Positions 11,150 to 23,246 of a DNA stretch of 64,000 nucleotides are shown here, one piece after another. The stretch covers positions 34,928,505 to 34,992,504 of the forward strand of contig NC_134842.1 in NCBI RefSeq assembly GCF_965363235.1, given 5' to 3'. The position numbers were made by a program, and so were the translations under genes. A model generated the notes under the pieces. The model was not told where the DNA came from. It saw only the letters and a list, made by a program, of their open reading frames with translations, and made no database searches. Numbering within the stretch: position 1 is the stretch's first letter; each line of letters begins with the position of its first letter. The DNA is from Mytilus galloprovincialis. Lineage: Eukaryota; Mollusca; Bivalvia; Mytilida; Mytilidae.

Positions 11150-11386
11150 TGAGGCTCCCACAGGGTACCCCTCTGGTCGCAAGGTCGGTTTTAAATTCGT
11201 CGAGAGGTCGTTTTTAAGGGAAATGTACAGGTCGTTTTTTTCCCAACACAGAGGACGTAAGTCGGTCTGAGGTCGTGTTTTCCAAATTTTACAGGTCGCA
11301 GGTCGTTTTTAGAAGGCTCTCAGGTCGGAAGTCGCCTCTAAAAAGCCCAGAGGTCGCAGGTCGTTTTTGACCCTGTGGGAGCCTCA
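11150..11386. mobile_element. MITE with 17-bp perfect TIRs and an AGGTCG-repeat core
   Basis: The ends are exact inverted repeats TGAGGCTCCCACAGGGT, flanked by direct TCTA. The 200-bp interior is made of degenerate units around AGGTCG(C)AGGTCGTTTTT and is far more GC-rich than its flanks. There is no open frame beyond chance. It sits at the end of a family A repeat. The superfamily is not identifiable from these data; a 4-bp duplication is only one reading of the flank. Confidence 0.75.
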
Positions 11387-11689
11387 TCTACATACAGACC
11401 ACTAGAGAAATTCAACAAAAGACAAATTAGAAAAGCATTTAACATACCCATAATCTTCCTTCTGAATGGTAACCCTTGACTAGCGGAAAAGATGCACACC
11501 TGACCACTTAAAAATGATCTTACGATGGTATCACCAGCCCAGTAGTCAGCACTTTTTATGCTGACATGAATTATCATTGATATGGTTACATTTATAAATT
11601 AGCTGTTTACAAAATATTGAATTTTTGAAATACTAAGTCTTTTCTACCTCAGGCATAGATTACCTTAGCTGCATTTGGCAAAACTTTTA

Positions 11690-11850
11690 GGAATTTTGGT
11701 TCTCAATGCTCTTCAACTTCGTATTTTATTTGGCCTTTTTAACTTTTTTGGATTCGAGCGTCACTGATGAGTCTTTTGTAGACGAAACGCGTGTCTGACG
11801 TATGTACAAAATTTAGTCTTGGTATCTAAGATGAGTTTATTTACTGAAGT
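11690..11850 (-). repeat. Family D repeat, reversed
   Basis: It reads on - as the family D block: ATAAACTCATCTTAGATACC, then a TTTCGTCTACAAAAGACTCATCAGTGACGCTCGAATC-type region, then a GGCCAAATAAA motif. It agrees well with 3649-3790. Confidence 0.6.
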
Positions 11851-12559
11851 ACGACTATATGTCGTTTCATATATTATGTTTTATATGTAAAATGCATACA
11901 CTAACTATATGTAAACTATGTTATCTAGATGTCTCAATATGATTTTGTATTCTTCATTTAGGATATGGTGTTTTTATAAGAACGACAAAACAAATATCAG
12001 ATAAAGTTCAAAATCATCGCAAAAAAATGCGAAAAACGCTAGGCAGTAAAAATAAAAGTGTGTGACATGTGCCTTTTTCAAAGGTGAAAAATAGATCTAG
12101 ATGTATTTCATTTTTTTTTTTTTTTTTTTTTTCACAAATACGGTAAAAAGAGTTACATCAAAATGTGTGTCTTTGTTCAGGAAAATAATATATCATTATT
12201 AAACAACATACAAAAACTCATTCTCCAAACATTTCAAACTTAATATTTAATATAATATAAGTAAGAGACACATTTGTTTATTTATGACAGAAACTCTGTA
12301 AATACCGACAGTAATATATCTAAAATTGATTCTATTTTTTTCTTAAACAAATAAGACTCTGAAAGTTATTCTAATGGCATGATATGCAATATTTATTTAG
12401 TATACAAAATCAATTGAAAATAATAGACTAAATTTTAACTTGATTTAAATTAATCAATTATATTTCTTAAGTATATGTAATACTATGGTTTGCTTGGAGT
12501 GTTAAAAGTAATAACCGCTGCAACTAGCCTAAACAGTTGCACATCCTTCAGAAAACAAG
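11851..12559. other. Upstream flank of the TRAF gene
   Basis: AT-rich sequence with a poly-T run of about 22 bases near 12110. The promoter and any untranslated exon of the TRAF gene should lie in the last few hundred bases, but no core element could be assigned. Confidence 0.35.
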
Positions 12560-15500
12560 ATGGACAACGACTTTATGGGACGGCCCAGCACCAGGGCAGA
12601 GTCGAGGATGTTTACACCCCAGGGGATGGATGGAGGGATTCTTAGGTAAGTCAAAATTTGGAACTTTTTTTTTCAAGATTATGAAGTCCTGGCTTTAAGA
12701 TACTTTTAATTGCCTCCTCCAATTGTATATTTCATTTTTTTTTTTCTTTTCTTTTCATTTATTATACAAATAATGGTCACAAAGGATCAATTTGTATTTA
12801 TATATATGTATTCCAATATTACTTTATATGAAAGCGTATTTTTATCACAAATAATACTTTGTAATAAGTATAAAGAACTAATTAAAACTGTCCACAGGTA
12901 TCCCCAGAAAGGCAAGATCTCAGCGGTCATTTAACCATAAGGCAAATCTAAATCTTGTTATTTAACCAAATGGTTGACAAACATTCAGTGTGCATCTTTT
13001 CAATGAACAAACTACATGTATATATTTTTCCAAAGGAAATGGCTGTCGCGAAAATAAATCATCACTAAGCGTCAGCGTTTCAAAAACATATCGTGTTTTA
13101 GTTAGGGTTTGAGTCAAAGATCCAGTCCGCGTTTAAATTCGGTTTAAAATTTGAACTATGTTTCCATTTCCGATTCCGAGGCTAACTTTGAGATCAAATT
13201 AAGTAACACTTCGATTAACATGATTAGTTGAACTTCAACTATAAGTATTATTATCACATACGCTAATGTGGATGCAAGATCATACGTGGGCCTATAAAAT
13301 CGTAACATTTGGAATTTTCATTCATAAGACACTTTTAATCTGTTCTCACAATTATTCATTTATAGCGCCTTATTTGTCTTTTATTTTATAGTGATAAAGA
13401 AGATATGCAGTACATTTTCTGCTCCCCATTAGACAAGATATACGAATGCCCGGTTTGTTCTAATGTCCTCCGATATCCTGTTTTGTTTGAAGAATGTGGA
13501 CATCGATGCTGTGCCTCTTGTCTGCCAGAACTTCTCAGGTCAGTATATTGGTAACCAGATAGGTGGGAAAGGGGTTGTAATTACTGACTGTCTGTGTCAT
13601 ACAGGCTGGGTTGTATTAACTGATTACAAGTGTATACATATAGCAGGCTTGGTTTTTTTTCACTGATTACAAATGTATACAGATAGCAGGCTTGGTTGTA
13701 TTCACTAATTACAATTGTATACAGATAGCAGGCTGGGTTGTATTAACTGATTACAAGTGTATACAGATAGCAGGCTTGGTTTTTTTTCACTGATTACAGA
13801 TGTATACAGACAGCAGGCTTGGTTTTATTCACTGTCTGGATTGTACTTACTGATTACAACCAGACAGATGCCTTGGTTGTTTTCACTATTACAATAGTAA
13901 CCAGATATCTAAGTTGATTATATTCGTAAACTACAATTGAAAGCATATAGCTGTTTGAATTGTATTCACTGATTTCAAGGATTATCAGAAAGCTGGATGG
14001 GTGGCATTTGACTCAATGATTACAATGTTCACCAGAAAGCAGATCGAATTGTAGTCACTGAATACAACCGTAACCAGATTCCTAACGGCTTATATTCATT
14101 GATTACAATAGTAACAAGATATCTCTGCCTATGTTGTATTCACTACTTTTAATGGTAACTACCTAGATAATGGGGTTGTATAACTAGTAACTGATTACAA
14201 AAGTAACCTCCTGCACGTAAAAGACACCTTTGTAGATTTCGAAAAAGAGCAGGCTATTGCCGCTTCAATGCAGCACTCGCACCAGCTTCAAGGCAGCACT
14301 CGCACCAGCAAGTAGAGATCGATTAATATAAGTTGCAATAACTTATTTCCAAATTCACTATAAATAAATGTGTTTAAGTTAACCAATTATAAGTAAATAA
14401 CTAGCTTGTTGCATGGAGTAAATATTAGCAGTCCTTTAACACTTACAGTCAAGTTACAGTTAGAAGAAAATGGCAAAAAGGCATAGTTTTTCTAATTCAT
14501 CTGCCAAACATCATACTTTTTCACGCGCTTACGCTTTCGTTAAAATACGATATTAATATACTTACCTGTTTTCTTCTTTAATCTAAAAATTCATTTTGAA
14601 TTTATTTTTTCAGAATAGCGCCCAAATGTCCAGTTGACGGAAAGATCATCGACAGGGAACGGGAGGTAACTTTGGTTCCTACATTGTCCTATGGATTTGT
14701 ATTAAAAAAATAAAAGTAAATGCTGGTATACGTAAATAAACCAGCTACCTAAAGAAAGCGTTCTCTTTAGTCCTTTTCTTTTCTTTAGGCAGTCGCCTAA
14801 TCGACAAATGTACTGCATTTTATCCTTTTTAAGCATGTGCAAGCCTGTAAGTTCTGTCTAAAGCGTGTAGTTCTAGATCGGCATTACCATACCGAAAAAA
14901 CAAAAATAAGGACAACATTAAATCATGAACGTAAAAACAAAAAAACAAAAACAATATCTTTTAAATTGAACTAACAAATATATTCGAACAGGAGTTTTTT
15001 CAAGTTCTAAAACCATTTAGAAATTGTCAAATGTTCATTATAATCCATTTCAGTGTACCTGATACTAGTACTACATATACGGAGAAGAAAAATAACCAAA
15101 AACCATTTATGGTACTGTGATCAGTCTTATTTTTTTATAATATGTCTCAAGGTTTGGAGTTGTTTAGAGATTATCTCAATAGAATTTCTCCTTCTTATCC
15201 TACTTTCCTCGGGAATTTGAAATGGAGTGTTTTAATTAACCAACTGAATTTGACGTTAAACTTTGTTTTGTTTTTCCTAGGTCAGTGTTGATAGATTATT
15301 CCAACAAGAGCTGGACGCGTTGGAGGTCAAATGTTGCTATGTCAACAGAGGTTGTACCTGGTTCGGGGAACTTAAAGACCTTGAGGTAACACGTGTGATG
15401 CTTCATATTTTAAAAAAATACTCCCCTTTTCATAAAAGAAAATGCAACAAATCAAAATACAAACTTGCTTGTTTTATGTTCGCATATATAACATGCTGAA

Positions 15501-18500
15501 CAATTTGAAATGATCTTTAACAATATCAGAAATTAAACCGTTTAATCATAAATTCTACCAAACGCCATAAAAAAGATTCTATTTTAGAACAATTACTTGT
15601 AAACATTCAAATTATCAGCATCAATCCGTTTAAATATAGTCATAAATAAATAGAAAATAGATAATCATTTGATTTTTATTACTGGTTAAACTAAGTACTC
15701 TTTATTTTAGATGCATTTAGAGGATTGTCGTTATACTCCAATGAAATGTCCTAGGAACTGTGGGATCGAACTGGAGAAAAGTCAACTTCGAAGACATCTT
15801 CAGGAAGAATGTCAAAAGCGCGGTATTAGGTGTGACTTCTGTCATATTCCCATCACCCAGGAGGAGGAACGGTCACATTTGGAAGTTTGTGGGAAATTCC
15901 TTCTCCCATGTCCAAATGGTTGTAAAAAGGGGGATATTCCAAGAGAAGAGGTATGCAAAATGTAACAAAAGATGCCGGTTGGGGAACCTTTCCGGATGTG
16001 GGATTATCTCGCTGTGATGAAGACCCATTGGTGGCCTTCCGGTGTTTTCTGCTCTTTGGTCGGGTTGTTGTCTCTTTGACATATTTCCCATTTCTATTCT
16101 CAATTTTATATAATTAGTATAGCGAGTATCTTTTCAGGCGTGCAGAAACTGTTTGTGAAACTCTCCTTTAAAATGGCGTAATTCTGATTTGCACTATTAT
16201 ATATTACATGTAGTTCTAAAAGAGATCAATATCTTAAAATATTTTTTTGAATTAGAAAGTCTGGATATATGATGTATGTGAACAAGAGAAACATCAATTA
16301 AAACATAAGGAAATGTTCGATATTCGAAAGAAACAAGTACTTGAGAATTCCGACTCTGCGTGTTGGTCTTATGGAGCAATTTGTCGCCACAATTATAAAT
16401 GTAATATTTGCTGCTGGAAATTAAGCAGCCATCAATCAATCAATCATATAAATGTGCTTCAATTCTTGACAATACAAAATGACGATGTCACTGCATCTAC
16501 AGAAACAGAAAAATCGAAAGTAAATTTAAGTCAAAATAACTTGTGAATTTTGTATGGACTATCATTTTTCCAAATACGTTTTTAAAAAAACTGGGGGTTT
16601 TTCAGATGGAATTTCACTTAGAAGAAAAATGTCCACAACAAGAGATTCCGTGTCCTTTTGCAAATGCAGGCTGTGACTTCATGGTATTTATGATTATTTA
16701 GGGTCATATGTTTTTTTATTTTATTTTATTTTTTTTATTTTTTTTGGGGGGGGGGGGGGGGGGGTAAGGAATATCTACCGACAGTCTTCACGATTTTTTG
16801 GAAATCTTTTTTATGAGCTTATAGATTTTCCCGTAATCGTTTGACTCATGAGAAATATTAGTGTTTAATGAAATTAATGAAAATTATAGAAATTTGAAAA
16901 ATGAAGAGTTGAACTTTTTTTTTTTTATCTTTATTCATATTTTAAAAACTTTTGACATAATTTGATTTAAAACCGTCGATTTAAAAGGTTCTTTAAGATT
17001 GTAGATTACAAAAAGATAATTCTGATTAATTATTGCAAATTTAAAATCTTTTTGTATAATTTAAGACTTGTGACATAAATAACAAGAATGAAGTAAAATT
17101 TACTAGAAAGACAATTCACGGGATTTATTCCGATTTCCTTATTCAATAGAAAAAAACAATGGTATAGTTAAGACATAAATGGAAAGGAAACTTGATCATA
17201 CTCCTTTAGAAATTGGACGAACAGTTTTGAAAGAGGAAAAGAAAATGGTCCAAGATAACTAGCTGCACCTTCCTTAAATGTAAAATATATATAAGAACTA
17301 AAATTAAAAATAAAATTTAGAAATAGGTAAATTTGTTTTTAAATACTTATTTTCCAGAGTAAAAGAAAAAACTTACACAAACACATCAAGGAAGACCCTA
17401 TTTCTCATTTGGGCATGGCTTGTGATACAATTATAGCCCATGGCAAAGAACTGGACAACAATATGAAACAACTAGCAATGCATACCAACAAGATTGCAGA
17501 TTTGGAACGAACAGTTGATACTCTGGAAAAATTATATGGGTGCCAACTTGTGTGGCGTATTGAGAAATGGGAAGACAAAATGTCCGAAGCAAAACTTGGT
17601 CGAAAACCAACAATTTTCAGTCCCCCTTTCCTTACAACTAGGCATGGATATCGAATGGCAATGTCTCTTTGCCCCTATGGTGACGGTCGAGGTATATAAA
17701 ACATATTTTATGTAAATAAACAAACAGAATTAAAGGTCCAACTAAATTACCTTTCTCACTGAAAAGATTTGTCGAGATTAGCAGGAACAAAATAAGTTTT
17801 TACAAAGAATCAAATCATTATATATTCAATGTCCAGGATAAGTAGCTATAATATCATAATCCTTCAGATAAAGAATACAAGAATTAAAGGTCAAACTAAA
17901 TAAATCATAGTTTTTAATCTAATCTAGACAAATGATGATATATTTCCAATATTAGACTAATAGTGTTTAAATGACAGTTGCAACTTGGAATGATGTAAGG
18001 TGTATTATATAATAAACATGTCCCATCTATATTTATAGCAGTTTTAATCATTTTGTTCACTTTAAATTGTTTGTTTGTTTTTTGTTTGCTTTTTTATTAT
18101 TTCATTTTTTTTGAAACAAATCTTAAATAATGAACAAAATATATCAATTGAATAATAAACAGTTTGTTTTCCAAGTTTTAAACGCAGTTTTACTGCAGTA
18201 TAGCAAACAATACCTAATGGGAGTGTGCATGCAGTACAGTATCAACATGAACAAACAAACAAAAATTAAAAAAAAAACAATGGGTAAAGATAAACATACA
18301 AATACAAAGAATTATTCTTCACAGGTTCTGTAGTAATTCAAAATGGTAAATATCAGTTCAATTCAGTGGAAAAAAGCACAACATACTGGTAGTCCAACTA
18401 CATTACATTAATAAACTATGTGTATATAGATTTACCAAATATACTATATAGATATACAATTGCTATTAGATTTACCAAATATACTATATAGATATAGGAA

Positions 18501-20558
18501 GATGTGGTATGAGTGTCAATGAGACAACTCTCCATCCAAGTAACAATTTATAAAAGTAAACCATTATATGTACTATAGAACAATTGCTATTGTTTGTATT
18601 TTTTGGGGGAAAAAATAATCTAGAAAGCATTGATATTTAGTGAAACATTATGGTGGTCCCTAATGCAAGAGCTTCCTTTGTATACATACAACGTAATTTC
18701 ACTTCTCTTCTCAGTATTAGGGGACGACCATTTAATATTCGGGGGGGGGGGGGGCAGGAGGATTTAAAAAAAAAAAAATAACTCAGCCTTGATAATCACA
18801 ATGGTTTGTTCTGTGGTAGTTTGAAAATAAATTACTTGACTTGCAATGTATTGAAAATAAATAACTCAGCAGGTCTAATCGAAAGTATGAGATGGCACCA
18901 GATTCTTCATAAATTCATCTCTTTTCCAAAAAAAAATCGGAAAACACTTCCCCAATCTTTTAATAATAAAAGTATAAATATTATTTAAATATACTTGAAA
19001 TGTCTGCAAATTGGTTTCATTTAACTTGAGGTATATTTTCTCAGGAACACTTACCTCACTTTTATTACAGGGCCGTAACTACATTCACATAACATTGAGG
19101 CAAATGCCTCATGTAGGAAATTTCAAAGCCAAACACTTGTCTCCATATCAAATTGTGTTCACTGCGAGTGCCTTGCAAGAAGCAAGTTCTGTTCTCCCTC
19201 AGACGTAGTCCCTAATTTTTCGGGATCAATGTTTCTTATTTATTTGTCTTTTGTTCATTGATTGCCCTTCTGTATTCTGTTAGTGTTGCATTCCTTTTGT
19301 AATTTAGTAATTTTGTTATTAACTTTATCATGAGTTTAAAAAAAACATAATGCACAGACGTAACTAGGTGAATTACATTTTTGCTTTATCATGCATATTG
19401 GTCTTTTGATGTTGTCCCTAGACTTAAGTCTGACACTGAATCTATACATTTTGCTTTGAGACCAAAATATTGTCAAAAAATTATTAAAACAGAACTTGCA
19501 TTTTCAGAATAAGAAAGGGTCTTGGGAACACCCAGAAAGCATGAATTTGCATCATTTTTTCTATAGCTTCTTGAGCCTTCAGTGGCTCCAAAACCCTTCA
19601 AAATATTTTTGCCTCGCTCCGCTCGGCGAAACATGTTTCCCAATACTTTGAAAAAAGCCTAGATACAACCAAACTTTAATACTGTGAATGTCAAATGTAT
19701 GTGTGCATGCAATACATGTATATGCAGTTGGGAATATAGAAGATTCTTTTCTGCAGATGATGATGATTAATTCTGATTAAATGGTACATAATGACTTGAC
19801 TATACATGTATTATTTATAATAAACAAATAACTTAAAAAATGTATGTTTTCGAATATTATAAATATAGTTGTGAAAATAAATAATTAGTCCCTTGCTTTA
19901 ATGAAAATGAAAAATCTTGCCTCAATAGTGCAGAAAATAGATAACCTGTCCTCCTAGTTTACAAAAATTAATAACCGATCCAAAACAAATCCTACTGCAC
20001 CCCTCCCCCCCCCCCCCCTTCCCCCGAATATCAAATGGTCGTCCCCTTAGACTATGTCAGTGTTTGTGATGAAAACTTAATTCAATTTAAGTATTTGTAT
20101 CTGGGTGTCACTATTTCTAACTCCTAAGTTATAACTTATGTATATTGAGTACATTGGGGAAAGAAATGTGCCTCATCTTCGACATGTACTGTGTATTAAT
20201 ATTGGTTCAATTTTTTGTATTTTTTTTAGCCAGAGGAAAATTCCTTTCCATTTTTATATGCATCTGTAAAGGAGAACATGACGCTCTGCTGACTTGGCCT
20301 TTCACTCATCGGGTATCCTTTTCCCTTATCGACCAGTGCCAGGATCCGAAGTCTCGTCGCAATGTTACATATACGATAAAGCCAAATATCATCAAAGATA
20401 ACAAGGCTTTCCTTGGACGTCCTGTAGGGGAGAGGAACGCAAGTTTCGGAGCTCAAAAATTTGTAGAGCTGGAAATCTTAAAAACAATGGATTACATAAG
20501 AGACGACAGTGTATTTATTAAATGTGAAATAGGCAGTGAAGATATGACAAAATTGTAA
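12560..20558 (+). CDS. TRAF-family adaptor / RING E3 ligase, eight coding exons
   Basis: Coding exons with GT-AG borders and consistent phase: 12560-12645, 13392-13538, 14614-14665, 15281-15385, 15711-15950, 16606-16683, 17358-17691 and 20230-20558; 1371 nt, 456 aa. Residues 48-86 form a RING (C48, C51, C64, H66, C69, C72, C83, D86), ending in CPVD as in TRAF6. Residues ~105-255 are TRAF-type zinc fingers (for example CRYTPMKCPRNCG, LPCPNGCKKG, IPCPFANAGCDF). Residues ~258-290 fit a short coiled coil, and ~292-448 a MATH/TRAF-C domain (LVWRIEKW, IFSPPFLTTRHGYRM, GKFLSIF, ALLTWPF, YIRDDSVFIKCEI). Family role: cytoplasmic adaptor and ubiquitin ligase downstream of TNF or Toll/IL-1 receptors, feeding NF-kB and JNK. 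All RING ligands are present, so ligase activity is plausible. The C-terminal end resembles TRAF6, but I cannot assign the subtype. The start is the first in-frame ATG of exon 1. AATAAA lies at 20671-20676. Confidence 0.9.
13578..13850 (+). repeat. Intronic minisatellite, ~43 bp unit
   Basis: In TRAF intron 2. GATTACAA-type motifs recur near 13622, 13665, 13707, 13749 and 13792 (spacing 42-43), each followed by TGTATACAGATAGCAGGC(T)TGG. Eroded copies continue toward 14200. Confidence 0.8.
15965..16450 (+). repeat. Repeats in TRAF intron 5: family E and a SINE tail
   Basis: Positions 15965-16112, starting 14 bases after exon 5, are a family E copy (GAAGACCCATTGGTGGCC, TTTGGTCGGGTTGTTGTCTC, TTTGACATATTTCCC). 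About 16320-16450 ends in GCAGCCATCAATCAATCAATC, the tail type of the tRNA-derived SINEs. Confidence 0.55.
16746..16764 (+). repeat. Poly-G tract in TRAF intron 6
   Basis: Nineteen consecutive G on +, 62 bases past the exon 6 donor and preceded by a T-rich stretch. On the transcribed RNA it is G-rich and could form a quadruplex. Confidence 0.9.
18487..18580 (-). mobile_element. Family A high-copy repeat, short copy in TRAF intron 7
   Basis: GAAGATGTGGTATGAGTGTC, AATGAGACAACTCTCCATCC and the following AAGTAACAATTTATAAAAGTAAACCATTATATG match the family A terminus, with its end at the low-coordinate side. Confidence 0.6.
18720..20046. mobile_element. Harbinger-like non-autonomous DNA element in TRAF intron 7
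   Basis: The ends are inverted repeats: GGGGACGACCATTT(A/G)ATATTC followed by a poly-G run at the left, and the mirrored poly-C and GAATATCAAATGGTCGTCCCC at the right. They are flanked by direct TTA (18717-18719 and 20047-20049). A 3-bp TWA duplication plus a GGG start is the PIF/Harbinger pattern (established for that superfamily). The 1.3-kb interior has no transposase. Subterminal AAAATAAATAA-type motifs recur on both sides, and an unrelated GGGCCGTAACTAC-type repeat seems nested near 19070-19620. Confidence 0.65.
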
Positions 20559-21229
20559 AGGATGACAGTGAATGTAAAAATATTAGGGACTATCAGTTTA
20601 GTTTACAATTTTATATGTGATTTTGATTTTGCATGTAGTATAATGGATTTCTTTTTAAAAAAAATGGCAGAATAAAAAAAGTACTATAGCAAACAAGTAG
20701 TCATTTAATCAGTGCTCGTTGTTTTCAACTTTTGAGTTTGTACTATTGCATTGTCTTTCTAAAACTGTGTTTGTTAGATTGCCACTGTGTCTTACCAATT
20801 GTATCCATCTCAACTTCAGCTTTAGTTTGTGCATGTCGTTGCTGTATAAAATCTACTCTGATATCATACAATCATCGATATTGGCATGCATTTATATCAG
20901 CACGTTTATAAGAACTTTGAGTTTGCGTTCTATAACTTCGGGCATCTTTCTATAGTCCTTAATATTGTTTAACTTGTACTTGTCCTTTTTTATTTTTCAC
21001 ACAGGAGCATCACTAGTACTGATTTTGTTGTTCGTTCTTTCATGCATGCATTATTTTCCACATATATCGAGATTAAAGGGGAATATAATAATTATATTTT
21101 TACCGTTCGCTGAAATGATGGTTCTCGCAGAGTTCATTTTGAATTTTGGGCAAAAGCTGAAATCTATCAATGCATCTGTAGGCTAGCGGGCAATATTTGT
21201 CAACACGGTTAATTAATTAAACAGCTTCT
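20559..21229. other. TRAF 3' UTR and downstream spacer
   Basis: The 3' UTR probably ends soon after the AATAAA at 20671-20676. Beyond it only T-rich, chance-hydrophobic open frames are seen. Confidence 0.4.
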
Positions 21230-21790
21230 TCGTGTATTATCCTACCATCTCATTCACATAATGGATTCATTAAAAGGGATAAAATCCACGAAGAACTTGA
21301 AAAGAAAATAATCAAAATGATCCATTTGACGTGGCTCTGTACTTCTACATCCCGTCATTGTGTTATCGTGCTATGGTAAATTTGGTTATTCTTGTCTTTC
21401 GTGTTTGCGAATGTGCTTTGTCTATATGCCTTTAAGAATTTCTTGGTTACATCCTCTTTTTTTTGGGGTTTTATTGTGATTATGATTATAACGCAATGGT
21501 GACTGATGTGCCCCTTTTTGACATTTTTACCTATTATATGTCTGTTTGTTCATATATCGTTGTCAATATAATGGAACTTTATGCAACTGTCATACAAGTG
21601 AGAGATTTAGCTAGCTGTAAAACCAGGTTAAATCCACCATTTCTACTTAATAAAATGCCTGTAGCAAGTCAGAAACATGACAGTTGTTATTTATTCGATT
21701 GATTTGTTTTGAGCGTTGGATTAATTTTGCCACTGGTATTTGATTACGGACTTTCGACGTTCAGTATTTTTGTTATTTTACTTCTTTCAA
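21230..21790 (+). repeat. Family B repeat, long copy
   Basis: Matches 35105-35590 in order: a GGTGACTGATGTGCCCC block, AATATAATGGAACTTTATGC, ACTGTCATACAAGTGAGAG, AACCAGGTTAAATCCACC and AAATGCCTGTAGCAAGTCAG. It is the reverse complement of the copies at 9.2-9.9 kb. Its open frame is not a gene. Confidence 0.65.
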
Positions 21791-22199
21791 AAAAACAGAA
21801 TACCGTGCTTGGTTGATTTGACATTGGGAAACAAATAGAGTATTGACTTTTCAAAAATCGATTATGACCAATTACTCTTGTCGGAAATGACCTTTCGAAG
21901 TCAGTCCCAATATACCCAGTCAGGATCCTACTTCGTCAAAATTATCTCCCCATTACGCCAGTTCATTTTCACAATCGTAAAAATGGAAGCCATTGTAGCG
22001 ATGACGCGCTACCAATTTTGCTCTTGGAAACCGATAAATTTATCCACATTGCACCAATACGATCCTTATATGTCAGTTATATTTTAAAAGACAAATGTAT
22101 CAACTAGCTAATGAGCATCAGTTAATGATCTTGTCTGCACTGATTCAACTTAAAACTATTGTCTGATCGGTTGTTAGGTGGAACTTTCGAAAAATCATA

Positions 22200-22800
22200 A
22201 ACATTTAAAAAAAATCTTATTAAATATTACGTGGAAGGGCAGACTAGATTTTTTTAGTGGTTGAAGACTATAAACCCTAGTTATCACACACAAAAAATTA
22301 GAATTTTTCGAAGATATGCATTTTCATCATCCAACTTGTAAGACTGTCGTCAAGTACTTTCAGTAAAAAAATACCTATTCGAACACACCTTCCCTGTTTG
22401 TGTGACTCATTAGATAGGTATTTCACTTGACCCATATATTTCATCTTTTAGTACTGTTATTTTTTTGTGTTATAAAGTCAACCTGTAGCTTTAATTTATA
22501 AAAATGATAGAATCTGAAGCGAGACGATGTATGAAATATTCTTACTTTGAACGATATCAAGACAAAATACTCAACTCAAACACACCCTAACATAAAAAGG
22601 TGCACTCGATTTTTTCTTTTCGATACAATTGTTACCTATTTTTTGGAATTTTTTCTTCAGTCACATAATGGAAGGGCAGACACGAAAATTACTGAACTAA
22701 TAGATTGATATCTTTTCCGTCCGTGGTAATTTTTTCAAAAAAATCGGAGGTTATGCATTTTTGTCATCCAACTTGAAAGATACCCATGTCGTCGACTTGA
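22200..22800. repeat. Degenerate direct repeat upstream of LC8 copy 1
   Basis: Two diverged units, near 22229-22345 and 22670-22780, share TGGAAGGGCAGAC and, about 100 bases on, ATGCATTTT(C/T)(A/G)TCATCCAACTTG. The rest of 21790-23040 shows no gene. Confidence 0.4.
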
Positions 22801-23039
22801 TATCTAATTGGTCTGCTTAACTATGTACTAGATAAATTGAAAACTTATGCAAATGGTGTTTTTGAAATAAAACACCTCGTAATTGAGAAGAAAATTGCAG
22901 TTTTGTTTGTTTCTATTAACTTTTTAAAAATTTGTCACTATAGTAAACAATACAGTAAACATTTATCGCCTTCTCTAATAGAGAGCTTGGATTCTTTTGT
23001 TCTATTTCAACCTGGTTTCCGACTGTACCGTTACAATTT

Positions 23040-23246
23040 AAATGTCCATATTAATTTCCGTTTAAATGGAATGGTGGGACGATAGACTAAACTAAAGAAC
23101 TTAATAAAAGGTGACCAATCAAAATTTAAATACAATAGAAAGAGAATAAATCCTCTGGGTTGCTATCCAAAATAAGATCTGTATATTACTATATATATAT
23201 ATTTTTGAAATCAAAGCCTGGTACACCAGTTTATAACCCAGAACAA
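23040..23246 (+). promoter_or_regulatory. Promoter and non-coding first exon of LC8 copy 1
   Basis: The block GGTGGGACGATAGACTAAACTAAAGAAC and a GTGACCAATCAAAAT motif (a CCAAT box) recur upstream of LC8 copies 2 and 3. The presumed untranslated exon ends at 23246 with donor GTAAGT at 23247-23252; the matching acceptor is at 24320-24321. The transcription start is not resolved. Conservation across all three copies is the evidence for function. Confidence 0.65.

Noticed and set aside
13578-13850. Regular repeats that could suggest a CRISPR array
   Set aside because: Units are contiguous with no unique spacers, lie in an animal gene intron and decay gradually; a minisatellite.
15711-15965. Stand-alone 84-codon zinc-finger gene
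   Set aside because: It is TRAF exon 5; its ATG is an internal Met at a phase-0 exon start and the frame runs past the donor.
20145-20558. 137-codon frame with an ATG before the MATH exon
   Set aside because: The part before 20230 is intron: an AG acceptor there restores the phase from exon 7, and MATH homology begins right after it.
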